Source of the DNA: an uncultured Sutterella sp. | GTDB taxonomy: Bacteria > Pseudomonadota > Gammaproteobacteria > Burkholderiales > Burkholderiaceae_F | NCBI GenBank assembly: GCA_905213905.1 | Contig: CAJMKD010000002.1 | Span: forward strand, 62,001-126,000 | DNA length: 64,000 nt | Direction of reading: 5' to 3' | Shown: in pieces, positions 1 to 10,100 of the stretch | How the letters are laid out: every line of letters begins with the position of its first letter | Numbering within the stretch: the first letter of the stretch is position 1 | Made by a program: the position numbers and the translations under genes | The notes under the pieces: generated by a model | The model's input: the letters and a program-made list of their open reading frames with translations, nothing else | Told to the model about the DNA's origin: nothing | The model's database searches: none

Positions 1-1
1 C

Positions 2-1030
2 GCTGCCGCCGAGCGCGTGCCCTGGGTGAAGCGCGCAAGCGTGAAGCGCGTCTGGCCGGGCACGCTTGCGATCGAGGTCGAGGTGCACGAGGCGATGGCC
101 CTTTATGAGGACGGGCGCCTTGTGAGCACGCAGGGCGTTCTCTTTTCAGCCAATCCCGAAGAAGGGCGCGAAGCGAGGGATTTGCCGGCCTTCTATGGCG
201 GCGCGGAGCAGGTCGAGGAGATCGCAGAGCGCTATCGGCGCTTTGGCGACATCCTCGCGCCGCTCGGGGCGAGGATTACGGACGTGATTCTCTCGGACCG
301 CGGCAGCTGGTCGCTCGTCTTTGAGAGCGACGAGATTCCGCCCACGAAAGTGGAGCTCGGGCAGCCCGAGGATGAGGAAAAGCGCGCCGCGCAGCTTGCC
401 GAGCGCAGCGAGAAGCGCCTCGACGAGGCAGACGCGCGCATGCAGAAGCGCCTGCGGCAGGCGGACGCGGCTGCGGGCGAAGACGTTTCGAAAGCAGATG
501 CGGCAGCTACGGCGCTTGCGTCGCTTCGGTCGATGGGCGACACCGTCCAATCGGCTTGGCGCGAAGTGCGCGGGCTTCTCGAGAGCGGCGCGGAGGACGC
601 CCCGGCGACCTCGGCGAAGTACCCTGCCGACTGCATCGACGCGCGGCTTGCGACGGCTGCCAAAAGCTACCGGCTTGTCGAGCGCGTGATGGGCGGCCCG
701 CCCGCGTCCATCGATGCGCGCTACGAACACGCCTTTGCGGCGGGCATGCCCGACAAGGCGGCGATTGCAGCGCATGCCGAGCGCATGGCCGCTCAAAGGC
801 GCCTTCAGGCGGCAGCCGCGGCAAAGGGGCTTGATGGGACGGCGGAGGCGGCGCCCCTGGCCGAGAGCGAAGACGACGCGCTCGGCGATGATGACGGCGC
901 CGCAGACGACTCGGACGATGCGCCGCCAGCGGATGCTGGCCCTGCAGCGGCCGGCATAAATGGGCAGAATACGGCGCGAAGCGCGATTGAGGCGTCAAGC
1001 ACAAAAACAGAATTCGGAATAAAGCAATGA
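2..1030 (+). CDS. ftsQ: Cell division protein FtsQ, 5'-truncated by window edge
   Basis: The reading frame is open from base 2, so the N-terminus (cytoplasmic tail, membrane segment and start of the POTRA domain) lies outside the window. FtsQ is a single-pass inner-membrane divisome protein that links FtsK to FtsL/FtsB. The visible part begins in the POTRA/beta region with the family-like LPWVKRASVKRVWP-type stretch and continues through IEVEVHEAMALY and DRGSWSLVF. After a VELG strand (about base 360) comes an Ala/Glu/Arg-rich insertion of about 90 residues before the terminal strands resume (SIDARYEHAFAAGMP, about base 705-750). The last 90 residues are an acidic, Ala-rich tail. It overlaps ftsA by 4 bp (ATGA), as in the dcw cluster. 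Identity rests on the beta-domain pattern and position; the insertion and tail are unusual for the family. Confidence 0.85.
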   Translation, partial: AAAERVPWVKRASVKRVWPGTLAIEVEVHEAMALYEDGRLVSTQGVLFSANPEEGREARDLPAFYGGAEQVEEIAERYRRFGDILAPLGARITDVILSDRGSWSLVFESDEIPPTKVELGQPEDEEKRAAQLAERSEKRLDEADARMQKRLRQADAAAGEDVSKADAAATALASLRSMGDTVQSAWREVRGLLESGAEDAPATSAKYPADCIDARLATAAKSYRLVERVMGGPPASIDARYEHAFAAGMPDKAAIAAHAERMAAQRRLQAAAAAKGLDGTAEAAPLAESEDDALGDDDGAADDSDDAPPADAGPAAAGINGQNTARSAIEASSTKTEFGIKQ

Positions 1031-2277
1031 GCAGCAGAAGCAACCGCAAAGAGAAAGTCTTCGTCGCCCTCGACGTCGGGTCGAGCAAGGTGCTCTGCGT
1101 CATTGCCTCCACCACGCGGGAGCCATACCGCTACCGCATTCTCGGCATCGGCAACACGCCCTCTGCCGGTGTTCGCCAGGGCACCGTGAACGACGTGGAG
1201 GACGCGGTGACCGCGATTCGCGAATCCGTCCGCGAAGCCGAGTTCACGGCGAACGTCGGCAGCGTGACGCGCGTCTGGGCTGCGATTGGCGGGCAGACGC
1301 TCAAAAGCCGCAACTGCACGGGCGTCGCTGTGCTGCGCGGGCGCGAGGTGACAGCCGAAGACGTGTCGCTGGCGGAAGCGAACGTGCGCCGGCACGCGCT
1401 GCGCGAAAGCCAGGGGCGCGACCTCCTCAAGCTCATTCCGCAGGGCTTCGCCTGCGGGGACGTGGCCGCCGTGCCCCGGCCGATCGGCCTCATCGGGCAG
1501 AAGCTCGAGGCGCGCATGCACGCCGTCTACGGCTCTGCGTCGAATGCGGAAAACCTGAAGCGCTGCATCCAGCGCGTGGGGCTTGAGCTCTCCAATTACG
1601 AGCCGCACCCGTGGGCGGCTGCGAAGGCCGTGCTTTCCGATACGGAGATGATCTGCGGGGCGGCCGTGATCGACATCGGCGCGCAGACCACGTCCCTCAT
1701 CGTCATTTCCGAAGGCGTCGTGCAGCTCACCGACGTGCGGCCCTGGGGGGCGGAGCTCATGACGCGCGACCTGGCGATCGTGCTCGGCCTCTCGCTCGAA
1801 GACGCCGAGCGCCTCAAGCTCAATTCCGGCACCTGCAGCCTCGAGTCGATCGTGCCGGGCGAAACCGTCGACGTCTCCAGCCGCAGAGGGCGCACGCAGC
1901 GCGTTTCCTGCTCGCGGGAATTGCTCGTCAAGACGCTTCGAAGCCGCGTGAAGGAGACGTTTTCGATCTACCGCAAGATTCTCGTCGACTCGGGGCTTGA
2001 CGAGCGCGTGCAGATCGTCGTGCTGACAGGGGGCGGCGCGCTTTTGCGCGGCATCGCGCCGCAGGCGGAGGCGATCCTGCGCAAAAAGGTGCGCCTCGGC
2101 CTGCCGCAGAATATTGAAGGGGAGGCGCCGCTCCTGCAGCGGCCAGACGCCGCTGTGGCGCTCGGCCTCATCCGCTGCGCCGACGAGGCGAGCGAGGAGG
2201 CCGCGGGCGAGCCAGGCGTGCGGCGCATGCCCACCATTTACGAGCGCCTCAAGACGCTTATCATCGGCGACTACTGA
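1027..2277 (+). CDS. ftsA: Cell division protein FtsA
   Basis: This is the actin-like ATPase that tethers FtsZ to the inner membrane and recruits late divisome proteins. At 416 residues it has normal length. The N-terminal phosphate loop (VALDVGSSKVLCVIA) lies at residues 12-27. An AAVIDIGAQTTSL phosphate-2-like motif lies near residue 210 and the adenosine motif VLTGGGALLRGI near residue 330. The C-terminus (MPTIYERLKTLIIGDY) is the expected short membrane-targeting helix. The ATG overlaps the ftsQ stop by 4 bp, suggesting translational coupling. ftsZ follows after 158 bp. Confidence 0.96.
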   Translation: MSSRSNRKEKVFVALDVGSSKVLCVIASTTREPYRYRILGIGNTPSAGVRQGTVNDVEDAVTAIRESVREAEFTANVGSVTRVWAAIGGQTLKSRNCTGVAVLRGREVTAEDVSLAEANVRRHALRESQGRDLLKLIPQGFACGDVAAVPRPIGLIGQKLEARMHAVYGSASNAENLKRCIQRVGLELSNYEPHPWAAAKAVLSDTEMICGAAVIDIGAQTTSLIVISEGVVQLTDVRPWGAELMTRDLAIVLGLSLEDAERLKLNSGTCSLESIVPGETVDVSSRRGRTQRVSCSRELLVKTLRSRVKETFSIYRKILVDSGLDERVQIVVLTGGGALLRGIAPQAEAILRKKVRLGLPQNIEGEAPLLQRPDAAVALGLIRCADEASEEAAGEPGVRRMPTIYERLKTLIIGDY

Positions 2278-2282
2278 AGCGC

Positions 2283-2300
2283 GCCCGGGCGCATTTTTTC
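2283..2300 (+). terminator. GC palindrome with T-run between ftsA and ftsZ
   Basis: A perfect 12-bp palindrome GCGCCCGGGCGC (2283-2294) is followed by ATTTTTT. The stem is only about 4 bp once a loop is allowed, so it is at best a weak terminator or attenuator that could tune FtsA relative to FtsZ expression. Confidence 0.3.
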
Positions 2301-2435
2301 GGGCGGTTTGCCGTACGTTCGGCCAAGAACTCTAACAATTCAGCGCACGGCGAGATGCATTGGCGTCACGAGAAGCCGTGCAGGCTCTCCAAAACTAGCG
2401 GATAATTTGCAGATTCACCATTGCAGAGGAAGACG

Positions 2436-3698
2436 ATGGCTTTCGAAGTCCTTCAGGAATTTGACCCGCTCAACACCGTCATCAAGGTTATCGGCGTCGG
2501 CGGGGGCGGCGGCAACGCCGTCGAACACATGATCACGCATGGCGCAAAGGGGATCGAGTTCATTTGCGCGAACACGGACCATCAGGCGCTGCAGCGCTCG
2601 AAGGCGCACGTAAACATCCAGCTCGGCAGCACCGGGCTCGGTGCGGGCGCACGCCCGGAAATCGGCGCGGCTGCCGCGCAGGAAAAGCGCGAGCAGGTCG
2701 CCGAGGCGATCAAGGGCGCCAATCTCCTCTTCATCACGGCCGGCATGGGCGGCGGCACGGGCACGGGCGCTGCGCCCGTCATCGCCGAAATCGCCAAGGA
2801 GCTCGGCATCCTTACGGTTGCCGTCGTCACGAAGCCCTTCAGCTTCGAGGGCGCGCGCCGCATGCGCACGGCCGAAAAGGGCATTGAGGCGCTCAAGGAC
2901 AAGGTCGACTCCATGATCGTCATCCTCAACGAAAAGCTCGAGGAAGAGTGCCCGCCCAACGCGACGATGAAGGAGTGCTTCGAGACGAGCAATGAGGTGC
3001 TCTACAAGGCCTGCGTCGGCATTGCTGAAATCATTCACACGCCGGGCACGATCAACGTCGACTTCGAAGACCTCAAGACCGTCATGAGCGAGCGCGGCAG
3101 CGCCATCATCGGGCTCGCCACAGCCTCGGGCCCCGACCGCGCACGCGTCGCGGCCGAAAAGGCCATTGCCTGCCCGCTGCTCGAAGGCGCGAACCTGCAG
3201 GGCGCGCGCGGCATGCTCGTCTACTTTACGGGCAACGAGTCGCTCACGCTCCAGGAAATCAAGGAAGCCATGGGCGTGCTCAACACTTTCGTCGTGAAGC
3301 AGGCGAACGTTATTTTCGGTTCCGCGCTTTCCGAGGAAATGGGCGACGAAGTTCGCGTGACGGTGGTCGCTACGGGTCTCGACCGTCCCTTTGACGCCGA
3401 GGATGAAATGAGCGGCACGGCCCGCACGCCGGCGCCCGGCCCCCAGGTCTTCTCGACGGCGCCGCACGAAGGGCGCGTCGCGCCGACCGTGGCGGGCGCT
3501 TCCTTCAGCGTGCCGTCCTTCGCGGGCGCGAGCGCGCCTGCGGCGAAGCCGCAGCCTGAGACCGAAGCGGCGCAGCCCGCGCCTGCCGCGCAGCCCGAAG
3601 CGCCGAGCGCTGCGCCTCAGGCGCCAGCTGAGGAGCCGCAGAGCCCGAGCATTCCGTCCTTTACGATTCCGACCTATCTGCGCAGCGGTCCGCACTAA
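2436..3698 (+). CDS. ftsZ: Cell division protein FtsZ
   Basis: FtsZ is the tubulin-like GTPase that forms the cytokinetic ring. The GGGGGNAVEHM nucleotide loop lies near residues 20-30 and the tubulin signature GGGTGTGAAPVIAE near residue 110. INVDFEDLKTVM marks the T7/H8 region. After residue about 320 comes a Pro/Ala/Gln/Glu-rich linker of about 80 residues, then the conserved C-terminal peptide variant IPTYLRSG that binds FtsA. I chose the ATG at 2436 because an AGAGGAAG Shine-Dalgarno lies just upstream; a TTG five codons earlier is less likely. The length of 420 residues is typical. Confidence 0.97.
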   Translation: MAFEVLQEFDPLNTVIKVIGVGGGGGNAVEHMITHGAKGIEFICANTDHQALQRSKAHVNIQLGSTGLGAGARPEIGAAAAQEKREQVAEAIKGANLLFITAGMGGGTGTGAAPVIAEIAKELGILTVAVVTKPFSFEGARRMRTAEKGIEALKDKVDSMIVILNEKLEEECPPNATMKECFETSNEVLYKACVGIAEIIHTPGTINVDFEDLKTVMSERGSAIIGLATASGPDRARVAAEKAIACPLLEGANLQGARGMLVYFTGNESLTLQEIKEAMGVLNTFVVKQANVIFGSALSEEMGDEVRVTVVATGLDRPFDAEDEMSGTARTPAPGPQVFSTAPHEGRVAPTVAGASFSVPSFAGASAPAAKPQPETEAAQPAPAAQPEAPSAAPQAPAEEPQSPSIPSFTIPTYLRSGPH

Positions 3699-3726
3699 GT
3701 ACCGACTCGGCAGCGCCTCTGTTCGA

Positions 3727-3760
3727 AAAGGCCGGTCCCGCTTGCGGATCGGCCTTTCTG
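3727..3760 (+). terminator. Rho-independent terminator after ftsZ
   Basis: A 12-bp stem AAAGGCCGGTCC (3727-3738) pairs with GGATCGGCCTTT (3746-3757), with a 7-nt loop and a T-rich end. It separates ftsZ from lpxC. Confidence 0.75.
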
Positions 3761-3800
3761 AAATTCGCCCGTTCAACCGCCATCGTCCATTTTTCCGCAC

Positions 3801-4745
3801 ATGTTCAAGCAGCGCACGCTCGGCGAATCGATCGCCGCCGTTGGCATCGGCCTTCACAGCGGCCGCAAGATCCGCTTGGTTCTGCGTCCGGCAGCGCCCG
3901 ATACGGGCATTCTTTTCCGCCGCGTGGATCTCTCGCCCGCCGTCGACATCCCGAGCCATCCCCTCAACGTGAACGACACGCGCATGGCCACGACCGTCAA
4001 CGTCGGGCGCGCGGCCGTCTCGACCATCGAACACATGATGAGCGCGTTCAACGGCCTCGGGGTAGACAACTGCATCGTCGAGGTGAATGCGCCTGAAATC
4101 CCGATCATGGACGGCTCGGGCGCGAGCTTCGTTTATCTCATTCACAGCGCCAAGCTCGTCGAGCAGGAGGCGCCGCGCCGCTTCGTGCGCGTTCTCAAGC
4201 CTGTCGAAGTGCACGAGGGCGACAAATGGGCGAAGCTCGAGCCGCATGAGGGCTTTCGGCTCACTTTCACGATCGATTTCGGCCATCCTGCGATCGACGC
4301 CACGGAGCAGTTCGCCGATGTGGACTTCTCGAAGGTGAGCTATGAGCAGGCTGTGATGCGCGCGCGCACCTTCGGCTTCGTGCAGGATGTCGAGATGCTG
4401 CGCACGCTCGGCCTCGCGCAGGGCGGCTCGCTCGAAAACGCCATCGTGATGGACGAATTCCGCATTCTCAATCCGGGGGGGCTGCGCGACGGCGATGAAT
4501 TCGTCAAGCACAAGATTCTTGACGCGATGGGCGACCTCTACGTGCTCGGCGCGCCGCTCATCGCGCAATATAGCGCCATGAAGTCCGGGCACGGCCTCAA
4601 CAACAAGCTGCTGCGGGCGCTCATCGCCGATCCCGCCAACTACGAGGTCGTCACGTTCGAAAACGAGCGCGATTGTCCGGTCGACTTCTGGCCGAAGCGC
4701 ACGGCCATGCCGAACGAAGCCGTGCTCGAACAGCTCGAGGCTTGA
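3801..4745 (+). CDS. lpxC: UDP-3-O-acyl-N-acetylglucosamine deacetylase LpxC
   Basis: LpxC is the zinc-dependent committed step of lipid A biosynthesis. The start MFKQRTLGESIAAVGIGLHSG matches the family N-terminus. Zinc-site elements are visible: TIEHMMSAFNGLGVDN (His near residue 78) and EFVKHKILDAMGDLYVLG (the HKxxDxxGD motif near residue 237). The catalytic SGHGLNNKL lies near residue 262. The EIPIMDGSGASF hydroxamate-site region is present. Its 314 residues are normal. It follows the ftsZ terminator and is convergent with the dciA-like gene, with only 12 bp between stop codons and no obvious terminator. Confidence 0.97.
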   Translation: MFKQRTLGESIAAVGIGLHSGRKIRLVLRPAAPDTGILFRRVDLSPAVDIPSHPLNVNDTRMATTVNVGRAAVSTIEHMMSAFNGLGVDNCIVEVNAPEIPIMDGSGASFVYLIHSAKLVEQEAPRRFVRVLKPVEVHEGDKWAKLEPHEGFRLTFTIDFGHPAIDATEQFADVDFSKVSYEQAVMRARTFGFVQDVEMLRTLGLAQGGSLENAIVMDEFRILNPGGLRDGDEFVKHKILDAMGDLYVLGAPLIAQYSAMKSGHGLNNKLLRALIADPANYEVVTFENERDCPVDFWPKRTAMPNEAVLEQLEA

Positions 4746-4757
4746 GCGCGGCGGGCG

Positions 4758-6740
4758 TCAACGGGCCGCGCTCTCGCGCCGCTCGTTCGAGAGCGCTTCT
4801 TCGAGCGCGCTCACGGCGCGCCGAAGCGCTTCGAGCATCGGCTCGTCGAGCGAAAAGCCCGCTTCGAGCGCTTCTTTGAGGGCAGCTTCGCTCTCGAGCG
4901 CTGCCGCAGCGGCCTGATCAATGCTTTCTGCTCGTGTCGCGCGCGCGAGCATCCGGCTTCGCACGCCGGCAAGCATGGGATCGGCTTCGGCATCGGCTTC
5001 GCTCGGAATGAGCTTGCGGTCGACGGGCTTGGGCCGGCGCTTCAAGAGAAAAGCAAGCCGTGCGCGCTCTGCGCCGAGCTGCGCCTCGAGCGTTGCGCTT
5101 GGATTGCTTTCGGGCGCAGCTGCAGCCGCAGCCGCCAGCTGAGCCTGCCGGGCTTCGGCCGCTTCCTGAAGCTCCTTGAGGCGCGCTTCAAGCGCCTGCG
5201 CCTCGGCTTCAACGAGCTCGATGCGGTCCATGAGCGTTTCGCCCTCTTCGCCGAGCATGCGCGCCTTGTCTGAAAGATTGGCCTTCACGGATTCGAAGGC
5301 AACGACTGCGTCGGCGAATTCAATCTTGTCCGGGTCGCCCGTTCTGGCGAGAAGTCGCGTCTTTTCTTCGTCGAGTCGAAAGAGAAAGCGTGAAACGGCG
5401 TCGCGCAGCATGCGCGCAGCGTCGCCGAGGCGCGTCGTTTCCGCTTCTCGCAAAAGGCGCCTCGGCGTTCTTGTGCGGACAAAATCCTCGTCTGTGAAGC
5501 GCGGGATGTTCGCGAGGCGCGAAAGCACCGCATCCGCGCAGCTGCGCGCGTCTTTGGCGCTGCGCAGAATGTCCTGAATCGCTTCGAGGCAGCCCTGGCG
5601 CACTTCTTCGGGCGTTTTCGGCATGGGCGGGAGCGCGATGGGCCGGGCGGCTTCCCGGCGCCGGCGCGCTTCATGGGCTTCGAGCGCCGCAGCCGTTTCG
5701 GTCACCTGCCGCAAAAGGGCGCGCACTTCCGGGTCGAGCGCGAGATAGTCGGCTTCGATCTCTTCGAACGCAAAGCGCGGCAGGCGGCAGAGCGCCGCCT
5801 CAAGGCGCGCTCGAGCGAGCGCTTCAGGGGAGGGCGGCGCTTCTTCGGGCGAAGCCGCCAGGGCGCCTTCGGGCGATTCGGGCGATTCGGCGGCTTCAGC
5901 TGCTTCGACCTCGGGCGGCAGCGGCACGGTGTCGGCCGCTTTTTGGAGCATGCCAAGGAGCGCGCGTGCGCGCTTCTCTTCGCGCGAAAGTCCTTCGCCC
6001 GCTTCGCGCAGCGGCGTCTCAAAGGTTCTCCGCGCGGCAAGCCGCGCGAGCATGCGCGTGCGCAGGCCGGCCACCGTGGCGCTTCGCGCGGCGGCCGCCT
6101 CTGACGGAATGAGCTTTTCAACGGGCGCCTTCGGCAGCCGCACCATGAGCTGCTCGACGGCGAGCTGCCCCGCCTTCGCGCCTGCGATGAGCGCGTCGAT
6201 CGAATCATAGAGGTCGATTGCTTCGCGCTCGGGCTTGGGCTCGATTGCGGCAGCGAGCCGCATGAAGAGGCGCGCAAGCTTGTCGCTCCCATCGAGCTCG
6301 CGCGCGGCCGCGCGCAGGCGCGCGGCGCCCGCGATCGAGCCGCGCCGCGGCTTCGGGGGTGCCGCAGGGGCGGCTTCACTCTCGGGCCTCGGCCGGATTC
6401 GAATGAGAATGTCGTGCACGGGGAGGCCCTTCGTGAAAATGCTCGCCAGAAGCGAGGTCGTGAGGTTTCGCAAGCGCCCGTGCTGCACGGTGTTTCTCAC
6501 GAAGAGCACGATGCGGTCGGGCTTTTCGCTGTCGATGCGGCAGTTCGCTGCATCGGTGAAGTCAAGCGCAAGGCGCGCTTTGGCGACAACGGGCTGAATG
6601 GCTTTGCCGACGCGCTTTGCGAGGCTCAGCTCTGCCATCAGCTCCCCCGAGCGGCCGCCCTCCGAGAGCGCCTTCTCGACGTTTTTAACGGGGCGGCGCT
6701 TCGGCGAAAAGTCATCAAGATAACGGTGCTGACGTGGCAT
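4758..6740 (-). CDS. dciA: DciA-like (DUF721) protein with a giant C-terminal extension
   Basis: The N-terminal 115 residues fit DUF721/DciA, the DnaB-helicase-loading factor of bacteria lacking DnaC/DnaI: IQPVVAKARLALDFTDAANC, then DRIVLFVRNTVQHGRLRNL and GLPVHDILIRIRP. The position between lpxC and secA is the usual dciA locus in beta- and gammaproteobacteria. Family members are usually about 100-180 residues, but this one has 660. Residues 120-660 are Ala/Glu/Arg/Leu-rich, predicted helical or coiled coil, with no domain I recognise. A motif KLIPSEA(x8)AGxRxRMLAR occurs twice, near residues 209-233 and 576-600. The base composition matches its neighbours. The N-terminal assignment is fairly secure; the extension's role is unknown. 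Confidence 0.75.
   Translation of the reverse strand: MPRQHRYLDDFSPKRRPVKNVEKALSEGGRSGELMAELSLAKRVGKAIQPVVAKARLALDFTDAANCRIDSEKPDRIVLFVRNTVQHGRLRNLTTSLLASIFTKGLPVHDILIRIRPRPESEAAPAAPPKPRRGSIAGAARLRAAARELDGSDKLARLFMRLAAAIEPKPEREAIDLYDSIDALIAGAKAGQLAVEQLMVRLPKAPVEKLIPSEAAAARSATVAGLRTRMLARLAARRTFETPLREAGEGLSREEKRARALLGMLQKAADTVPLPPEVEAAEAAESPESPEGALAASPEEAPPSPEALARARLEAALCRLPRFAFEEIEADYLALDPEVRALLRQVTETAAALEAHEARRRREAARPIALPPMPKTPEEVRQGCLEAIQDILRSAKDARSCADAVLSRLANIPRFTDEDFVRTRTPRRLLREAETTRLGDAARMLRDAVSRFLFRLDEEKTRLLARTGDPDKIEFADAVVAFESVKANLSDKARMLGEEGETLMDRIELVEAEAQALEARLKELQEAAEARQAQLAAAAAAAPESNPSATLEAQLGAERARLAFLLKRRPKPVDRKLIPSEADAEADPMLAGVRSRMLARATRAESIDQAAAAALESEAALKEALEAGFSLDEPMLEALRRAVSALEEALSNERRESAAR
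4941..5015 (-). repeat. Second copy of the LIPSEA/RMLAR protein motif in the DciA-like gene
   Basis: This encodes residues 576-600 of the DciA-like protein, RKLIPSEAD...AGVRSRMLAR, near the C-terminus. It matches residues 209-233 in about 16 of 25 positions. Confidence 0.75.
6036..6116 (-). repeat. First copy of the LIPSEA/RMLAR protein motif in the DciA-like gene
   Basis: This encodes residues 209-235, KLIPSEAAA...AGLRTRMLARLA, about 95 residues after the DUF721 domain. The second copy lies 367 residues further on. Confidence 0.75.
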
Positions 6741-7208
6741 GGCGGTGGCGGACGGATCTCAAGAAAAAGCCTGCGGGGGCGCCCCTCGCGGCGCAGTGCT
6801 GCGGGAGGCTGCAGGAAAAGCATTTTCGGAAAAACGAGCGGATGCGCTTGGAGCGGCGAAACGAGCCGTTCGACAATCGCGCAGGGCGTCGCTTTCTGCA
6901 CGCAATTGCGCTGAAAGTTAAGAAAAATGCCCTATGCGATGTGCGATAATCCCCAAGTTTTCCTGTTGCCGCAGTGCTGTCCGCGGCGACGGACTCCGCG
7001 CTGGCTGCGCCGAGTGCGCCCGAATCGCCCGATCTGTCGGGATGGGCTTCCTTGAGGGAAGTCTATTCGATCCCGCCGAGCGACGGGCATCCAAGCGCAT
7101 CTGCGCCCGGCAGCGTCGGCGCGCGATGACGGTCCAAGCGAATTGCAGTAGTGCGCGCGGCGCAGGCTTTTTGCCGGTGCGCCGCACGCCATCCCGATGT
7201 GAATTACG
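6741..7208. other. Divergent intergenic region between dciA-like gene and secA
   Basis: These 468 bp carry no gene I can support. A GATAAT hexamer at 6945-6950 could be a -10 box for secA, but I see no good -35. A 108-codon open frame (6934-7260, plus) overlaps the secA start in another frame. It is Arg/Cys-rich and unlike SecM, so I do not call it. Confidence 0.5.
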
Positions 7209-9338
<2,130 letters not shown>

Positions 9339-9371
9339 AAGCTCTAGATCGACTTCGGCGTCGACATTCCG

Positions 9372-9938
9372 ATGCAGAAGATGCTCGATGACTCGGATCA
9401 GACGACCGATGAGGACCTCCTCAACACGCTCGTGAAGACCGTCAACGACATCTACGAAGCCAAGGAGCAGCTCGTCGGCCACGAAGCCTTTGCGCAGTTT
9501 GCCCGCTCCGTGCTCCTTCAGGTGATCGATCAGCTCTGGCGCCAGCACATCGCTGCGCTCGATGCCCTTCGCCAGGGGATCTACCTACGCGGCTACGCGC
9601 AGAAGCAGCCCAAGCAGGAGTACAAGCGCGAAGCCTTCAGCATGTTCGAGCAGCTCCTCGATTCGATTCGCGAGACGACGATCTCGGTGCTCATGCATGT
9701 CGAGATCAAGGTTCGCGAAGAAGCGCAGGCGGCCGCAGATGCCGCGCGCGAAAGCGGCGAAGCCCGTGCGGCCGCTGCCCGCGTCGATCAGCCCGAAGCA
9801 AGCCAGAGCACGCTTGACGTTCTCTCGAAGGAAGAAGAGGCGCAGCGCCGCGCCATGTTTGCGCACGTGGGCCGCAACGATCCGTGCCCGTGCGGCTCCG
9901 GAAAGAAGTTCAAGGACTGCCACGGCAAGCTTGCCTGA
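9372..9938 (+). CDS. secA: SecA, C-terminal part with SEC-C zinc motif (separated by two amber codons)
   Basis: This is in the same reading frame as the upstream secA part and continues its domain order: scaffold helices (LRQGIYLRGYAQKQPKQEYKR), a variable linker, and the C-terminal SecB/lipid-binding zinc motif CPCGSGKKFKDCHGK. Homologous sequence actually begins before this ATG, at IDFGVDIP directly after the second TAG (9348). The ATG at 9372 has no clear Shine-Dalgarno, so independent initiation is doubtful. Together the two parts make a normal-length SecA of about 909 codons. If translated alone, this piece would lack all ATPase elements. Confidence 0.85.
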   Translation: MQKMLDDSDQTTDEDLLNTLVKTVNDIYEAKEQLVGHEAFAQFARSVLLQVIDQLWRQHIAALDALRQGIYLRGYAQKQPKQEYKREAFSMFEQLLDSIRETTISVLMHVEIKVREEAQAAADAARESGEARAAAARVDQPEASQSTLDVLSKEEEAQRRAMFAHVGRNDPCPCGSGKKFKDCHGKLA

Positions 9939-10018
9939 CGCTGTTCCGGTTCGGCCCAGCGCCCGCCGCCAAGCCTCGCGCAAGCGCGGGGCCGCAGCGG
10001 GACCGCCGGCGCGACCCT

Positions 10019-10086
10019 GCCCGCCGGGCCGCTTCGCGGTGCGCTTCTTTGAGAAGCGCGCGATCGAAGCGGCGGCGGGCTTTTTG
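10019..10086 (+). terminator. Long hairpin terminator after secA
   Basis: GCCCGCC (10019-10025) pairs with GGCGGGC (10074-10080), inner GCCGCTTCG (10028-10036) with CGAAGCGGC (10065-10073), and a further GCGCTTCT/AGAAGCGC stem sits inside. TTTTTG follows. Confidence 0.8.
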
Positions 10087-10100
10087 TTTCGGCAGACCTG

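Noticed and set aside
2415..4592. A 725-codon minus-strand frame opposite ftsZ and lpxC
   Set aside because: It spans two known genes and their intergenic terminator, with Arg/His-rich composition typical of antisense shadows.
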